Shown here piece after piece: positions 1 to 7,621 of a stretch of DNA of 64,000 bases (the first letter of the stretch is position 1; the number at the start of each line of letters is the position of its first letter). Made by a program: the position numbers and the translations under genes. The notes below the pieces were generated by a model. The model was not told where the DNA came from. It saw only the letters and a program-made list of their open reading frames with translations, and searched no databases. The stretch comes from Chitinophagaceae bacterium (GTDB lineage Bacteria; Bacteroidota; Bacteroidia; Chitinophagales; Chitinophagaceae). The stretch is from assembly GCA_019638625.1 (NCBI GenBank), contig JAHBTK010000003.1:372001-436000 (forward strand). The letters run 5' to 3'.

Positions 1-1
1 C

Positions 2-403
2 TATTACTTTCGGAGGTCATCAATTAATTATCGGAGTTTATATGCATCTTATGCGGGGCATGCTGAATACGCCGCAAGGTGGCAAAAGCCGGGCGACGAA
101 CTGTCTACACATGTTCCTTCCATGATTTATCCTGTGCCTGCAAATAGAGATGACTTCTATTATGGAGCAGACGTATCTGTAGAAAAAGGTGATCATATCC
201 GGATTCAGTATTTCAATTTTTCATATAGTATGGGAGAAAAGCTTCTTCGCAAAATGGCATTACAAAATTTTCAGTGTTATATCCAATCCAATAACATTGG
301 CATAATCTGGAGAAAAAACAGAAAAGGAATTGACCCAGACTACTCAGACAATAGCATTCTTCCAGGTAGAACTATTTCTGTAGGAATAAAAGCCGGGTTT
401 TAA
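2..403 (+). CDS. SusC/RagA TonB-linked outer membrane protein, C-terminal fragment
   Basis: The open frame runs in from the window edge and ends at the TAA before SusD, so only the last ~133 residues are present. They read like the end of a SusC/RagA outer-membrane transporter: an ARWQKPGD..T.VPS segment, then beta-strand-rich sequence (GDHIRIQYFNFSYS, IQSNNIGIIW) and a final strand ending in GF, as in TonB-dependent barrels. SusC proteins import oligosaccharides or other nutrients through the outer membrane together with a surface SusD lipoprotein, which follows 22 bp downstream. The substrate cannot be read from this fragment. The family call is firm. Confidence 0.9.
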   Translation, partial: YYFRRSSINYRSLYASYAGHAEYAARWQKPGDELSTHVPSMIYPVPANRDDFYYGADVSVEKGDHIRIQYFNFSYSMGEKLLRKMALQNFQCYIQSNNIGIIWRKNRKGIDPDYSDNSILPGRTISVGIKAGF

Positions 404-425
404 TCATACTTATAAAAAACAATTT

Positions 426-1790
426 ATGAAAAGAGTATTATCATGGCTCATGATTGGACTAATAACAATACTGTTTGCCAACTGCAAGAAATACCTTGAT
501 ATACCTTCCGATAAAAGGATGGTAATAATCTCCAATCTTGAAGACCTACAGAGTCTTTTAGACGCGTTCAATCAAATAAATTTTGTTGATCCCGGAGCGG
601 GCGAGGCTAGTGCAGATAATAATTTTTTAACTGATGCAGCCTGGCAATCACTAGGGGAATACGATCGATCCATGTATATATGGAGCGACCGAAACGTCAT
701 AGTACCATACTCAGTTTATTCAGGAAATATTTGGGCTACATGTTATAACATTATATACAGAGCAAACACTGTTCTTTTTCATATTGCCCGAATGGAAAAA
801 ACTATTGAAAATGAAGATCAATACAACAATATCAAAGGTCAGGCACATTTTCTCAGGGCCAAATCTTATTTACAAATGGCCTGGATATGGTGCCTTAGCT
901 ATGATAGTACTAGCAAAAACACCGATCTGGGGCTGCCTTTGCGATTAACCCCTGATTTTAACGAGCCATCGACCAGATCAACTCTTGATGAAACATACAG
1001 TCAGATTATTGATGACTTTATTATGGCCGTACAACTTTTACCGAGAGAAGCTATTCACAGGATAAGACCAGGCAAGGGCGCTGCATTTGGATATTTATCC
1101 CGTTGTTATCTTTCAATGAGAAAATACACTGAGGCCGGTCTTTATGCTGATTCCTGCTTACAAATCCATAGTGAGTTAATGGACTTTAATACCGATATTC
1201 CGAATCCGAATGCCAATTATCCAATACCACAGCTTAATGCAGAAGTAGTGTACTTCGCCAGAATGGCAACCCCAAGCGTTCTGTCTTATGGGAGTGTAGA
1301 TACTATACTTTATAACTCTTATGACGAGATGGACCTGAGGAAAAAGACCTTTTTCCGTGACGTCGAAGGAAGGAAAGTCTTTAGGGGGAGCTATAATCAA
1401 AACGCGATACCATTTACCGGATTGGCAACAGATGAAATGTATCTAACATTAGCCGAATGCTTGGTACGGAGAGGGGATGTTCAACTCGCTTTGAAATCCT
1501 TTAATGAACTAATGATAACAAGGTGGGATAAAGATGATTTTTCAACTACAATTACAGAAAGCCCCAGCGAGGCATTGGAGCTCATTTTAAAAGAAAGGAG
1601 AAAGGAATTATTATATAGAGACCTGAGATGGATGGATATTAAACGATTAAATAAAGAAAATTATAACATTATTTTATCCCGCATGGTTAATGATAAAGTT
1701 TATACATTGGCACCCAATGACCCTAAATTTGCTCTGGCAATTCCGGAGGATATAATATCCCGTTCAAATATCATACAAAACCCAAGATAA
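426..1790 (+). CDS. SusD/RagB family nutrient-binding outer membrane lipoprotein
   Basis: This 454-residue protein starts with a lipoprotein signal (hydrophobic residues 6-18, Cys at about 20, then KKYLDIPSDK, the usual SusD mature start). The middle has SusD helical (TPR-like) features, AEARFLRA-like QAHFLRAKSYLQMAW and YSQIIDDFIMAVQLLP. The C-terminus has the usual TLAECLVRRGDVQLAL, LILKERRKELLYRDLRWMDIKRL and a closing LAIPEDIISRSN..QNP. Such proteins sit on the cell surface and lid the SusC channel encoded just upstream. No glycoside hydrolase follows, so this is not an obvious polysaccharide locus and the ligand is unknown. Confidence 0.93.
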   Translation: MKRVLSWLMIGLITILFANCKKYLDIPSDKRMVIISNLEDLQSLLDAFNQINFVDPGAGEASADNNFLTDAAWQSLGEYDRSMYIWSDRNVIVPYSVYSGNIWATCYNIIYRANTVLFHIARMEKTIENEDQYNNIKGQAHFLRAKSYLQMAWIWCLSYDSTSKNTDLGLPLRLTPDFNEPSTRSTLDETYSQIIDDFIMAVQLLPREAIHRIRPGKGAAFGYLSRCYLSMRKYTEAGLYADSCLQIHSELMDFNTDIPNPNANYPIPQLNAEVVYFARMATPSVLSYGSVDTILYNSYDEMDLRKKTFFRDVEGRKVFRGSYNQNAIPFTGLATDEMYLTLAECLVRRGDVQLALKSFNELMITRWDKDDFSTTITESPSEALELILKERRKELLYRDLRWMDIKRLNKENYNIILSRMVNDKVYTLAPNDPKFALAIPEDIISRSNIIQNPR

Positions 1791-1880
1791 ACAATTCATG
1801 AAAGAAGAGAAGATGTATTAAAAATAAACGAAGGGTCTGAGAATTCTCTAAACAACTAGCTGTCTCCATCAGGTACCAAA

Positions 1881-1914
1881 TAAAAAGAGGCTGTATCAAA
1901 TACGATACAGCCTC
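1881..1914 (-). terminator. Rho-independent terminator for the DUF6520 gene
   Basis: A perfect 11-bp stem (GAGGCTGTATC at 1887-1897 with GATACAGCCTC at 1904-1914) has a 6-nt loop. On the minus strand it is followed by TTTTTA, so it terminates the minus-strand gene ending at 1932. It may also stop transcripts from SusD on the plus strand, where the U-tract is poorer. Confidence 0.8.
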
Positions 1915-1931
1915 TCCTAACTAACAAAATG

Positions 1932-2282
1932 TTATGGATTCTTTCTACTATCTTCTATAAGTTCTGGGCCATTAATACCATTGGTAGAGATATAACTTAC
2001 CAATGCACCTATTGTTGCTATTGAACCTGAATGAATCTGGCAAACCAGTGTGTTGCCATTATTACAATCTTCTTCTGGATCTGTAGTATACCTGATCCAT
2101 TTTGTAGCATCAGTATAATCTGGCACAGTTGTACCGGTGAAAACAAAATAGGTAGTTGCAAGTCCAACTTCTTTCACTTTCATAATTTCAGAGTTTGTTG
2201 GAGTAGGCTTCCTATTGCCGAAAGCAAATACCACGGCCACCAGCAATACCAGTACCGGGATTATAAACTTTAATTTACGCAT
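1932..2282 (-). CDS. DUF6520 family small exported protein
   Basis: This 116-residue protein begins MRKLKFIIPVLVLLVAVVFAF, a clear N-terminal export signal or membrane anchor. The rest is short and polar, with a pair of cysteines (EEDC..NTLVC) that could form a disulfide. The opening is the one I know from DUF6520 proteins, small Bacteroidota-specific proteins often found singly or in tandem and of unknown function. It is transcribed alone, opposite to the SusC/D pair, and ends at a strong terminator. Confidence 0.65.
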   Translation of the reverse strand: MRKLKFIIPVLVLLVAVVFAFGNRKPTPTNSEIMKVKEVGLATTYFVFTGTTVPDYTDATKWIRYTTDPEEDCNNGNTLVCQIHSGSIATIGALVSYISTNGINGPELIEDSRKNP

Positions 2283-2626
2283 AGTATGGCTGCTTTTATA
2301 GTCTCAAAAAGCAGTAAAAACTTTAGTGGTTAAATAATGAATACGGGCAGGTTTTGAATACCATGGAAATTCTCAACCTGCATGAGGAGGGTGGATCCTG
2401 GTTGGTTATTGCAATAACGAAGAGTGCCGGTAAAACGTGCGGCAAAGCCTTGCAGGCGAACTGGGTACGGCTGCACCTGAAAACCGGGCAAGCCTGTGAT
2501 ATCATGGGCAGGTATCGATAATCCTACCGCTAAGTTCCTTTTCTTCATCAGCCGGTACAAATCAGTTGATACGGGATCCGGGAGAAATGATACGGATTTC
2601 GGGCAGCAGGCTGGTATTCAATACAT
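2283..2626. other. Intergenic region without a convincing gene
   Basis: This 344-bp stretch lies between the AraC gene and the DUF6520 gene, both on the minus strand. A 76-codon frame at 2330-2560 (minus) is open, but its translation (MKKRNLAVGLSIPAHD..) matches no family I recognise and has no clear start context. It could be a small gene or a remnant. The DUF6520 promoter must lie in the part nearest 2283. Confidence 0.4.
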
Positions 2627-3592
2627 CTATCGTTTCCGTTTACCGGGCGTAGTACCGAACCTTGCTTTGTATGCGTTGATGAGATCCTCCGGGCGCCAGC
2701 CGGTTTCGATGGCCGCATATTTTACCATTTCGCCCCTATCCAGCAGCTCAATGGCCTTCTGCAACCTTTTTTCCCGCAGGTATTCGTAAGGACCCATACC
2801 GAATACCATTTTAAATACCGTCTTGAACCGTTGATCGTTCATCCCCGCTTTTTTGGCCAATTCGGGGATAATATAATGAGCGGATATGTCTTCCGTAATG
2901 ATCCGTTCAGCAGTATACACCTTATCGCACTCTTCCGGGGTATAAGGCGCATCCAGCGGGTTGAAAAGGCTCTTGTCTGCCAGGTATTTGAACAGGATAT
3001 CCGCTGCCCGGTATCGGTAAAAAGGGATCCGCCATTGTGAAGGATATTGGCAGCGCAACACCTGCTGCACCAACTCCGCCGCCGTATGATCCATATGGAT
3101 GATGCTATCCGGCACCATGTTGCCGGCAGACGTACGCTCGATGGCTGTATAGAGTTCGGGGAAGTAACACAGCAACTCCCCGCAAAAGCGGTCGCTGCAC
3201 CATACGGAAAAAAGTCGGGGAAAAGAACCTGCTTCAACATCCATCTTCATCTCCGGAATACCCCGGAACAAAGACCATTGCCTTTCTTTTTGAACTACTT
3301 TCATTCCGTTAATGAAAAATGAAGCATCTTCCAGCAAGGAGCCGAACATACAGATGCCGCCGTGATGCGGTTGTACCCGGATCGAAAATTGCTGCCGGCT
3401 GCTTGCTACGATGTAACCAAAGCTAAAATTCCTGCCGCTGTATATCTGCATGCATATAGAACCGAAATCGCCTGTTGCAGTAAACACCCTACCACCCGGC
3501 AACCTGCTTCCCGCAAAATCAGCAGGAAGCTCGTTTTTCCAAAAGGTTAAGCCGTGGGATACAATGTGCAGTTTAGGTGTCATTAATTCCAT
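2627..3592 (-). CDS. AraC family transcriptional regulator
   Basis: A 321-residue protein. The N-terminal ~200 residues form a ligand or effector domain without a recognised motif. The C-terminal ~100 residues are an AraC/XylS double helix-turn-helix: the first helix pair lies around IPELAKKAGMNDQRFKTVFK and the second around VKYAAIETGWRPEDLINAYKARFG, ending with the usual GTTPGKRKR tail. It should bind DNA and control nearby or distant genes; the target is not evident, since neighbours on the same strand are a small DUF6520 protein and no enzyme. Upstream (3593-3640) there is room for its promoter. Confidence 0.9.
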   Translation of the reverse strand: MELMTPKLHIVSHGLTFWKNELPADFAGSRLPGGRVFTATGDFGSICMQIYSGRNFSFGYIVASSRQQFSIRVQPHHGGICMFGSLLEDASFFINGMKVVQKERQWSLFRGIPEMKMDVEAGSFPRLFSVWCSDRFCGELLCYFPELYTAIERTSAGNMVPDSIIHMDHTAAELVQQVLRCQYPSQWRIPFYRYRAADILFKYLADKSLFNPLDAPYTPEECDKVYTAERIITEDISAHYIIPELAKKAGMNDQRFKTVFKMVFGMGPYEYLREKRLQKAIELLDRGEMVKYAAIETGWRPEDLINAYKARFGTTPGKRKR

Positions 3593-3739
3593 CAGGGATT
3601 CTCCCTAATGTACTAAATAATAAGTTAATGACTGAGCTGAGTAAAATGGACTACAATGAAATGTAAAGAGTGCATCAAGAAACTTGGAGTAACCAGAACA
3701 CAAAATAAGCTTTTGATCTTGGCTGATATTTGTAAATGA

Positions 3740-3890
3740 ACACTCCCTTCGCGTGAGGGATTAGCTCGATAGCTTATATTTTTTATGGACTCGCTGAGAG
3801 CTGCAAGCGAATAGCCCGACCCCGTTGGTGACAAAAGTCCTAACTGATGGACGCATATTAAACGGCGGGGCACGCCCTACTCTACCTAAG
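3740..3890. repeat. GC-rich structured intergenic element, probably a dispersed repeat
   Basis: This segment contains a small hairpin (TCCCTTCGCGTGAGGGA), a block reading AGCGAATAGCCCGACCCCGT and a GGCGGGGCACGCCC end. From memory, very similar blocks (GGGCGT..GGGTCGGGCTAT..CGCT.. AATCCCTCACGC on the minus strand) occur scattered between genes in many Bacteroidota genomes; I cannot verify that here. The open frame translating it on the minus strand looks spurious. It lies directly downstream of the orphan DUF6364 antitoxin. Confidence 0.45.
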
Positions 3891-3900
3891 AAGCACTATA

Positions 3901-4113
3901 CTACCTGCGTTTTGCCACCTGTGACCTGTATCTCCTGCGAGGCACAGATTTCTCTCCCAACCTGCGGTCGTGCTTTTTCGGACTTAGCTGAGTAACTAAC
4001 TTTTTAAAGTAGTCCTCTGTCAAACGGGAAAGAGAAGTGTTGTTCCTTACCGCATAACACCTGACTTCTGTTATCAGTGTATCATCAATGGTTATGTTAA
4101 GCCGGTTTTTCAT
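3901..4113 (-). CDS. DUF6364-like ribbon-helix-helix antitoxin without a visible toxin
   Basis: Start chosen at the ATG giving MKNRLNITIDDTLI; the upstream in-frame ATG adds 20 residues unlike the family. The first ~45 residues (LNITIDDTLITEVRCYAVRNNTSLSRLTEDYFKKLV) fit the DUF6364/RHH antitoxin pattern of a beta strand, a helix and a helix. Such antitoxins bind their own promoter and neutralise a PIN-domain RNase normally encoded immediately downstream. No PIN gene is present here; the Arg-rich tail (RRLGEKSVPRRRYRSQVAKRR region) looks out of family and a repeat-like segment follows. The gene is probably a remnant of a toxin-antitoxin pair. Confidence 0.6.
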   Translation of the reverse strand: MKNRLNITIDDTLITEVRCYAVRNNTSLSRLTEDYFKKLVTQLSPKKHDRRLGEKSVPRRRYRSQVAKRR

Positions 4114-4172
4114 AGAAGCCTGTTTAAAATAATATATGAATAGTTTATTATTAGGGGTAAAAGACATTTGCA

Positions 4173-4228
4173 TCCCGCAATTGCGGGAAACACATTTTCA
4201 AATTTTCAAATTAGCACATTTTCAAATT
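4173..4228. repeat. Short perfect palindrome plus direct repeats
   Basis: TCCCGCAATTGCGGGA at 4173-4188 is a perfect 16-bp palindrome. It is followed by two copies of CACATTTTCAAATT (4191-4204 and 4215-4228) with a shorter TTTTCAAATT between them. It lies in the 119-bp gap between the DUF6364 gene and namZ. The palindrome differs only in its two central bases from the one inside the tRNA-like units at 37.3-37.9 kb. Confidence 0.7.
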
Positions 4229-4232
4229 CCCC

Positions 4233-5438
4233 TCACGGATACAACAAATACTTCTTCCGCATTTCCTTATACCGGCTCAGGCCCGGCTCCCAGCTTTTAC
4301 GGATATCTTCTTCAGATACACCGTCTATGATCTGCTGGCGGAACAAGCCACTTCCGATCAGGTTCTCGATCCTTCCCATTTGATTACTGAGCCTGGAATC
4401 GAAGAATTTTTCCTTGTGCGGATGGGCTTTGTACAATTCCATGATCCATTGAAAATTGATCCTGCCGCTTTTACGCAATTGCTCCACATCATAATCCCGA
4501 AGATCCAGCCCATAACAAACCTGGTCCATAAATAAAGGTGTTTCCGCCATCCCTTTGATGGATACCGGCGTGAAGGAAAAGCTGTATTTTCCTTTCAGTT
4601 CAGGACTGCCCAATACGGTAAAGGGATACAGGGTGCCCCTGCCATGATTTACATACACGCCTTCAAACATGCAGGTGGAAGGATATAACAAAACAGACTG
4701 TTGTGTATTGAGATTGGGTGAGGGCTTTACCGGTAGCGTATAAGGCATATCGTGACTGTAGTTGGCTACGGGGATTATTTTCAGCTTACACTTCACTTTA
4801 TTGGCCAGCCAGCCCTCGCCATTGGCCATTTGTGCAAATTCTGCAATGGTCAGGCCGTGCGACATCGGCAGCGGGAACATGCCTATGCCGGACTTATATT
4901 TCATATCCAATATGGGACCGTCTATCAGGTAGCCGTTCGGGTTCGGCCGGTCAAGGATCAGCATTTCCTTATTATTTTCGGCACAGGCTTCCATTAACCT
5001 CGCCAGGGCGTTAATATTGGTGTAAAAACGCACCCCTACATCCTGCAGGTCGTACACCAGGATATCCACATCCGCCATATCCTGCCGGGTGGGCTTGCTT
5101 TTGGCGCCGTATAATGAAATAACAGAAATACCCGTTGCCGGGTCTTTTTCATCCTTCACTGTTACACCGGCGCTGGCATTGCCGCGAAACCCATGCTCGG
5201 GACCGAATACCTTCACAATGTTTATACCGAGGCTGGTAAGGCTGTCCACCAGGTGTTTTCCCCCGATGATCGTAGTGGGATTGGCCATCACGGCCACCCG
5301 TTTCCCCTTTAAATAATCAACATATTTTTCTGTCTGATCCGCCCCGGTAAGAATTTCTTTTCCGGGAGGATAGGTTGTATGTTTTTCAAAACCAAAACAT
5401 ACCATTAACCCCAGCACAAGTGTTCCCAATAATTTCAT
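4233..5438 (-). CDS. namZ: DUF1343/NamZ-type exo-beta-N-acetylmuramidase
   Basis: The start is set at MKLLGTLVLGLMVCFG, which gives a signal peptide; the longer frame adds 36 residues with no signal character and overlaps the next gene. Family hallmarks are present in order: VAVMANPTTI, VFGPEHGFRG, VYDLQDVGVRFYTN, LDRPNPNG and a CMFEGVYVNHGRGT block. DUF1343 members (NamZ, formerly YbbC) remove terminal N-acetylmuramic acid from peptidoglycan fragments, so the likely role is periplasmic cell-wall turnover. It lies downstream of the beta-barrel gene on the same strand. Length (401 residues) is normal for the family. Confidence 0.85.
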   Translation of the reverse strand: MKLLGTLVLGLMVCFGFEKHTTYPPGKEILTGADQTEKYVDYLKGKRVAVMANPTTIIGGKHLVDSLTSLGINIVKVFGPEHGFRGNASAGVTVKDEKDPATGISVISLYGAKSKPTRQDMADVDILVYDLQDVGVRFYTNINALARLMEACAENNKEMLILDRPNPNGYLIDGPILDMKYKSGIGMFPLPMSHGLTIAEFAQMANGEGWLANKVKCKLKIIPVANYSHDMPYTLPVKPSPNLNTQQSVLLYPSTCMFEGVYVNHGRGTLYPFTVLGSPELKGKYSFSFTPVSIKGMAETPLFMDQVCYGLDLRDYDVEQLRKSGRINFQWIMELYKAHPHKEKFFDSRLSNQMGRIENLIGSGLFRQQIIDGVSEEDIRKSWEPGLSRYKEMRKKYLLYP

Positions 5439-5542
5439 ACTATTTCTTTTAAATAACGCGACTACGGCTCCTGGAGCAGATTGAACTTCTGTCATCGGTC
5501 CCATAGTCCCCGTTTGTATTTTCAAATACCGGTGACCTGTGA

Positions 5543-6133
5543 TCATTTCAGTGAATACCCGAACATTACCACCGCAGAGAAAGTTCTGTCTTCTGTATTG
5601 ATTATGTTATTGAAGTTGATCAGATAACCTCCTCTGAACCCAATCATCACTTTTTCCACCAGCCTGTATTTCACGCCGGCTCCGGCAGTAGCCCCGAATA
5701 TTAACCTGTTCTTATCCCTGTCTTTGTTGATCAGGATACTGCTAAATGCATAATCCAGCCTTACACCGCCAAATACAAACGGTGTCAATCTGCGTTCTGA
5801 AAAGTTGTAGTCTGCAAATGTGTTCAGGGTAAGATAATCTATTCCCCGTGTATCCCTTTTCTTATCTATTTCGTTTCCCAGGGCATCTGTAAGCGTAACC
5901 ATACCGGAACCTGCTTTTTTCAGGACGCCAATATTTGAACTCAGGTTAATCCGCTTTTTTTGCAAAAAATCCATTCCTGCTGTTGCATAGTAGCCAACAG
6001 CGTAATCATCGTAATAGGTCTGGTTGTTTAATTGATAATTTAACTTGCCAATGGTTGTGCCGGCTTCAATTTTTATGGTTTGCCCCAGGCACCAAACAGG
6101 ACAAAAGACCAGGAGAATGATCAACTTTCTCAT
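5543..6133 (-). CDS. Outer membrane beta-barrel protein
   Basis: 196 residues with a signal peptide (MRKLIILLVFCPVWCLGQ). The rest is made of alternating strands typical of small eight-stranded barrels, e.g. GYYATAGMDFLQKKRINLSSNIGVL, LTPFVFGGVRLDYAF and VMIGFRGGYLINFNN, with a final VVMFGYSLK strand. It belongs to the broad OmpA-like/PorT-like 'outer membrane beta-barrel' group common in Bacteroidota; specific function unknown. It precedes namZ on the same strand by about 100 bp and may be cotranscribed with it. Confidence 0.75.
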   Translation of the reverse strand: MRKLIILLVFCPVWCLGQTIKIEAGTTIGKLNYQLNNQTYYDDYAVGYYATAGMDFLQKKRINLSSNIGVLKKAGSGMVTLTDALGNEIDKKRDTRGIDYLTLNTFADYNFSERRLTPFVFGGVRLDYAFSSILINKDRDKNRLIFGATAGAGVKYRLVEKVMIGFRGGYLINFNNIINTEDRTFSAVVMFGYSLK

Positions 6134-6215
6134 TTCAAAGGATTTTTAATAAAAGTATTCCATTCTCTCCAGATAACAGGCATTTTGGTGAATTGGTAGC
6201 TGCTTTCACCTGTTT

Positions 6216-7538
6216 TTAATTATTCAGCGCTCTTAATTTAGCTGCAACATCCTTTGCAGGAAAAAACAGCAATTGCTTTCCGGCTTTCCGGTATTCCATC
6301 AGTCCTGTATTTACTAAATAGTTAAGGTCGTTGCGGGCTGTCTGGTTGCTCACGCCAAACCATTGTTCCAGCTTATTGACGGTGAAGCTGGAGTGCGCAT
6401 CATGAAGTATTTCCTGGAGTATTTGTACCTGGCGTTCATTGAAATTACTGTGGCGGAGCAATTCGAAGGTTTGCTTTTTCTCTTTGGTTTTCCTGTCAAT
6501 ATATTGCTTCAGGTCCTTCAGCGCGGTTTTAATGCATTGAAGGTTATAGAGGACAAAATAGGTAAGATCATTATCATCAATTTCTGTATGCAGGTATGCT
6601 CTTGCATATTGTGCTTTTGCATTCAGTATCACTCTTGAAACCGACATGTATTCTATCAGCCAGTAGCCTTTGCGAAGCAGATACCAATAAAACAGGGTCC
6701 GGGCCGTTCTTCCGTTGCCATCTGCAAACGGATGGATATATCCGATCAGGAAGTGGAGGATGATGCCTCTCACAACAGGATGTATAAAGAAATTAAATTT
6801 TTGCTGATCATTAGCAAAGCGATAAAACAAACTCATCAGTTCCGGAAGCTCTTTATATAGCGGAGGGCGATGAACAATTTCTCCTGTTCCTGCATCCACT
6901 ACATGTATGTTATCATCCGTTCTGAAAGCGCCTTCATCGGTTTGCCGGGTCAGGGTATGTTTTGTGATAATGCTGTGAAGCGTCAGGATGTTTTGTTCTG
7001 TTATCGGTTGATGCTTGTTCTCAACGATCCATTTCATGGCTTCGTAGTTGTTAAGGATCATCTGTTCCGATTCATTGCGGGGTTTCCTGCTGGTCTCCAG
7101 CATCTCTTTGGCTAATTTGCGCGTGGTAACAGCACCCTCCAGTTGCGATGAGGCAATAGCTTCTTCCATTAATGAGCTGAGCAGGTACCGCTCTTTTTCC
7201 TGGTCCGGCACAATCCCTTCTCCCTGTATGGTTCCCCCCAGGTTCATATCAAAATCGTGCAGATATTCCTGTATTAAAGAAGGAGTATTGAGACGGAACC
7301 TATAAGTGGAAGAAAAGTTAAACCGATTGTTCCTACGGCTTGTTTTTACAATTGCCCAAAGCTTTTGAGGATCATAATTCCATTCTTTGGCAATATATTT
7401 CCATTTATCCCAATAAGGATATTCATTATTGTCGGTTTCAAACAGCTCCGAAAACTTTCGCAGGGTTACAAGTTCATCCAATGCCTTCCCATAGTCAAAG
7501 TCTTCCGGGATAGCTGGCGGAGTTTGCGGTATCTTCAT
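6216..7538 (-). CDS. Fic family protein with built-in inhibitory motif and C-terminal winged helix
   Basis: 440 residues. The Fic core is explicit: HPFADGNGRTAR at residues 269-280 is the canonical HPFxDGNGRxxR motif, with the catalytic His that transfers AMP (or another nucleotide moiety) to target proteins. Upstream, SSQLEG at 130-135 matches the (S/T)xxxE(G/N) inhibitory helix of self-inhibited class II Fic proteins, whose Glu blocks ATP gamma-phosphate binding. The C-terminus (about 375-435: ILHDAHSSFTVNKLEQWFGV, QTARNDLNYLVNTGLMEY) is a winged helix-turn-helix, so it probably also binds DNA. Repeated CCTAA/TTAGG sites lie immediately upstream. Targets are unknown. Confidence 0.92.
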   Translation of the reverse strand: MKIPQTPPAIPEDFDYGKALDELVTLRKFSELFETDNNEYPYWDKWKYIAKEWNYDPQKLWAIVKTSRRNNRFNFSSTYRFRLNTPSLIQEYLHDFDMNLGGTIQGEGIVPDQEKERYLLSSLMEEAIASSQLEGAVTTRKLAKEMLETSRKPRNESEQMILNNYEAMKWIVENKHQPITEQNILTLHSIITKHTLTRQTDEGAFRTDDNIHVVDAGTGEIVHRPPLYKELPELMSLFYRFANDQQKFNFFIHPVVRGIILHFLIGYIHPFADGNGRTARTLFYWYLLRKGYWLIEYMSVSRVILNAKAQYARAYLHTEIDDNDLTYFVLYNLQCIKTALKDLKQYIDRKTKEKKQTFELLRHSNFNERQVQILQEILHDAHSSFTVNKLEQWFGVSNQTARNDLNYLVNTGLMEYRKAGKQLLFFPAKDVAAKLRALNN

Positions 7539-7545
7539 ATTTTCT

Positions 7546-7621
7546 CCTAATTTATTCTAAAATTAGGAATAAAATTCATTTTTTCCTAATTTTTACCCTT
7601 TTTAGGAACAATTAGGAAATT
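7546..7621 (-). promoter_or_regulatory. Candidate operator cluster upstream of the Fic gene
   Basis: Five copies of CCTAA or its complement TTAGG lie in 76 bp: 7546-7550, 7563-7567, 7585-7589, 7602-7606 and 7612-7616. The first four form two inverted pairs with identical geometry (CCTAA-N12-TTAGG); their extended arms are 7 bp, CCTAATT/AATTAGG in the first and TTCCTAA/TTAGGAA in the second. They fill the gap between the glpK stop and the Fic start. Autoregulation by the Fic protein's own winged helix is an inference. Confidence 0.55.

Noticed and set aside
2330..2560. 76-codon minus-strand frame as a gene
   Set aside because: No recognised family and no clear start context; kept only as a note in the intergenic entry.
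3625..3873. 82-codon minus-strand frame as a gene
   Set aside because: It translates a GC-rich structured element and its hairpins; composition does not look like a protein.
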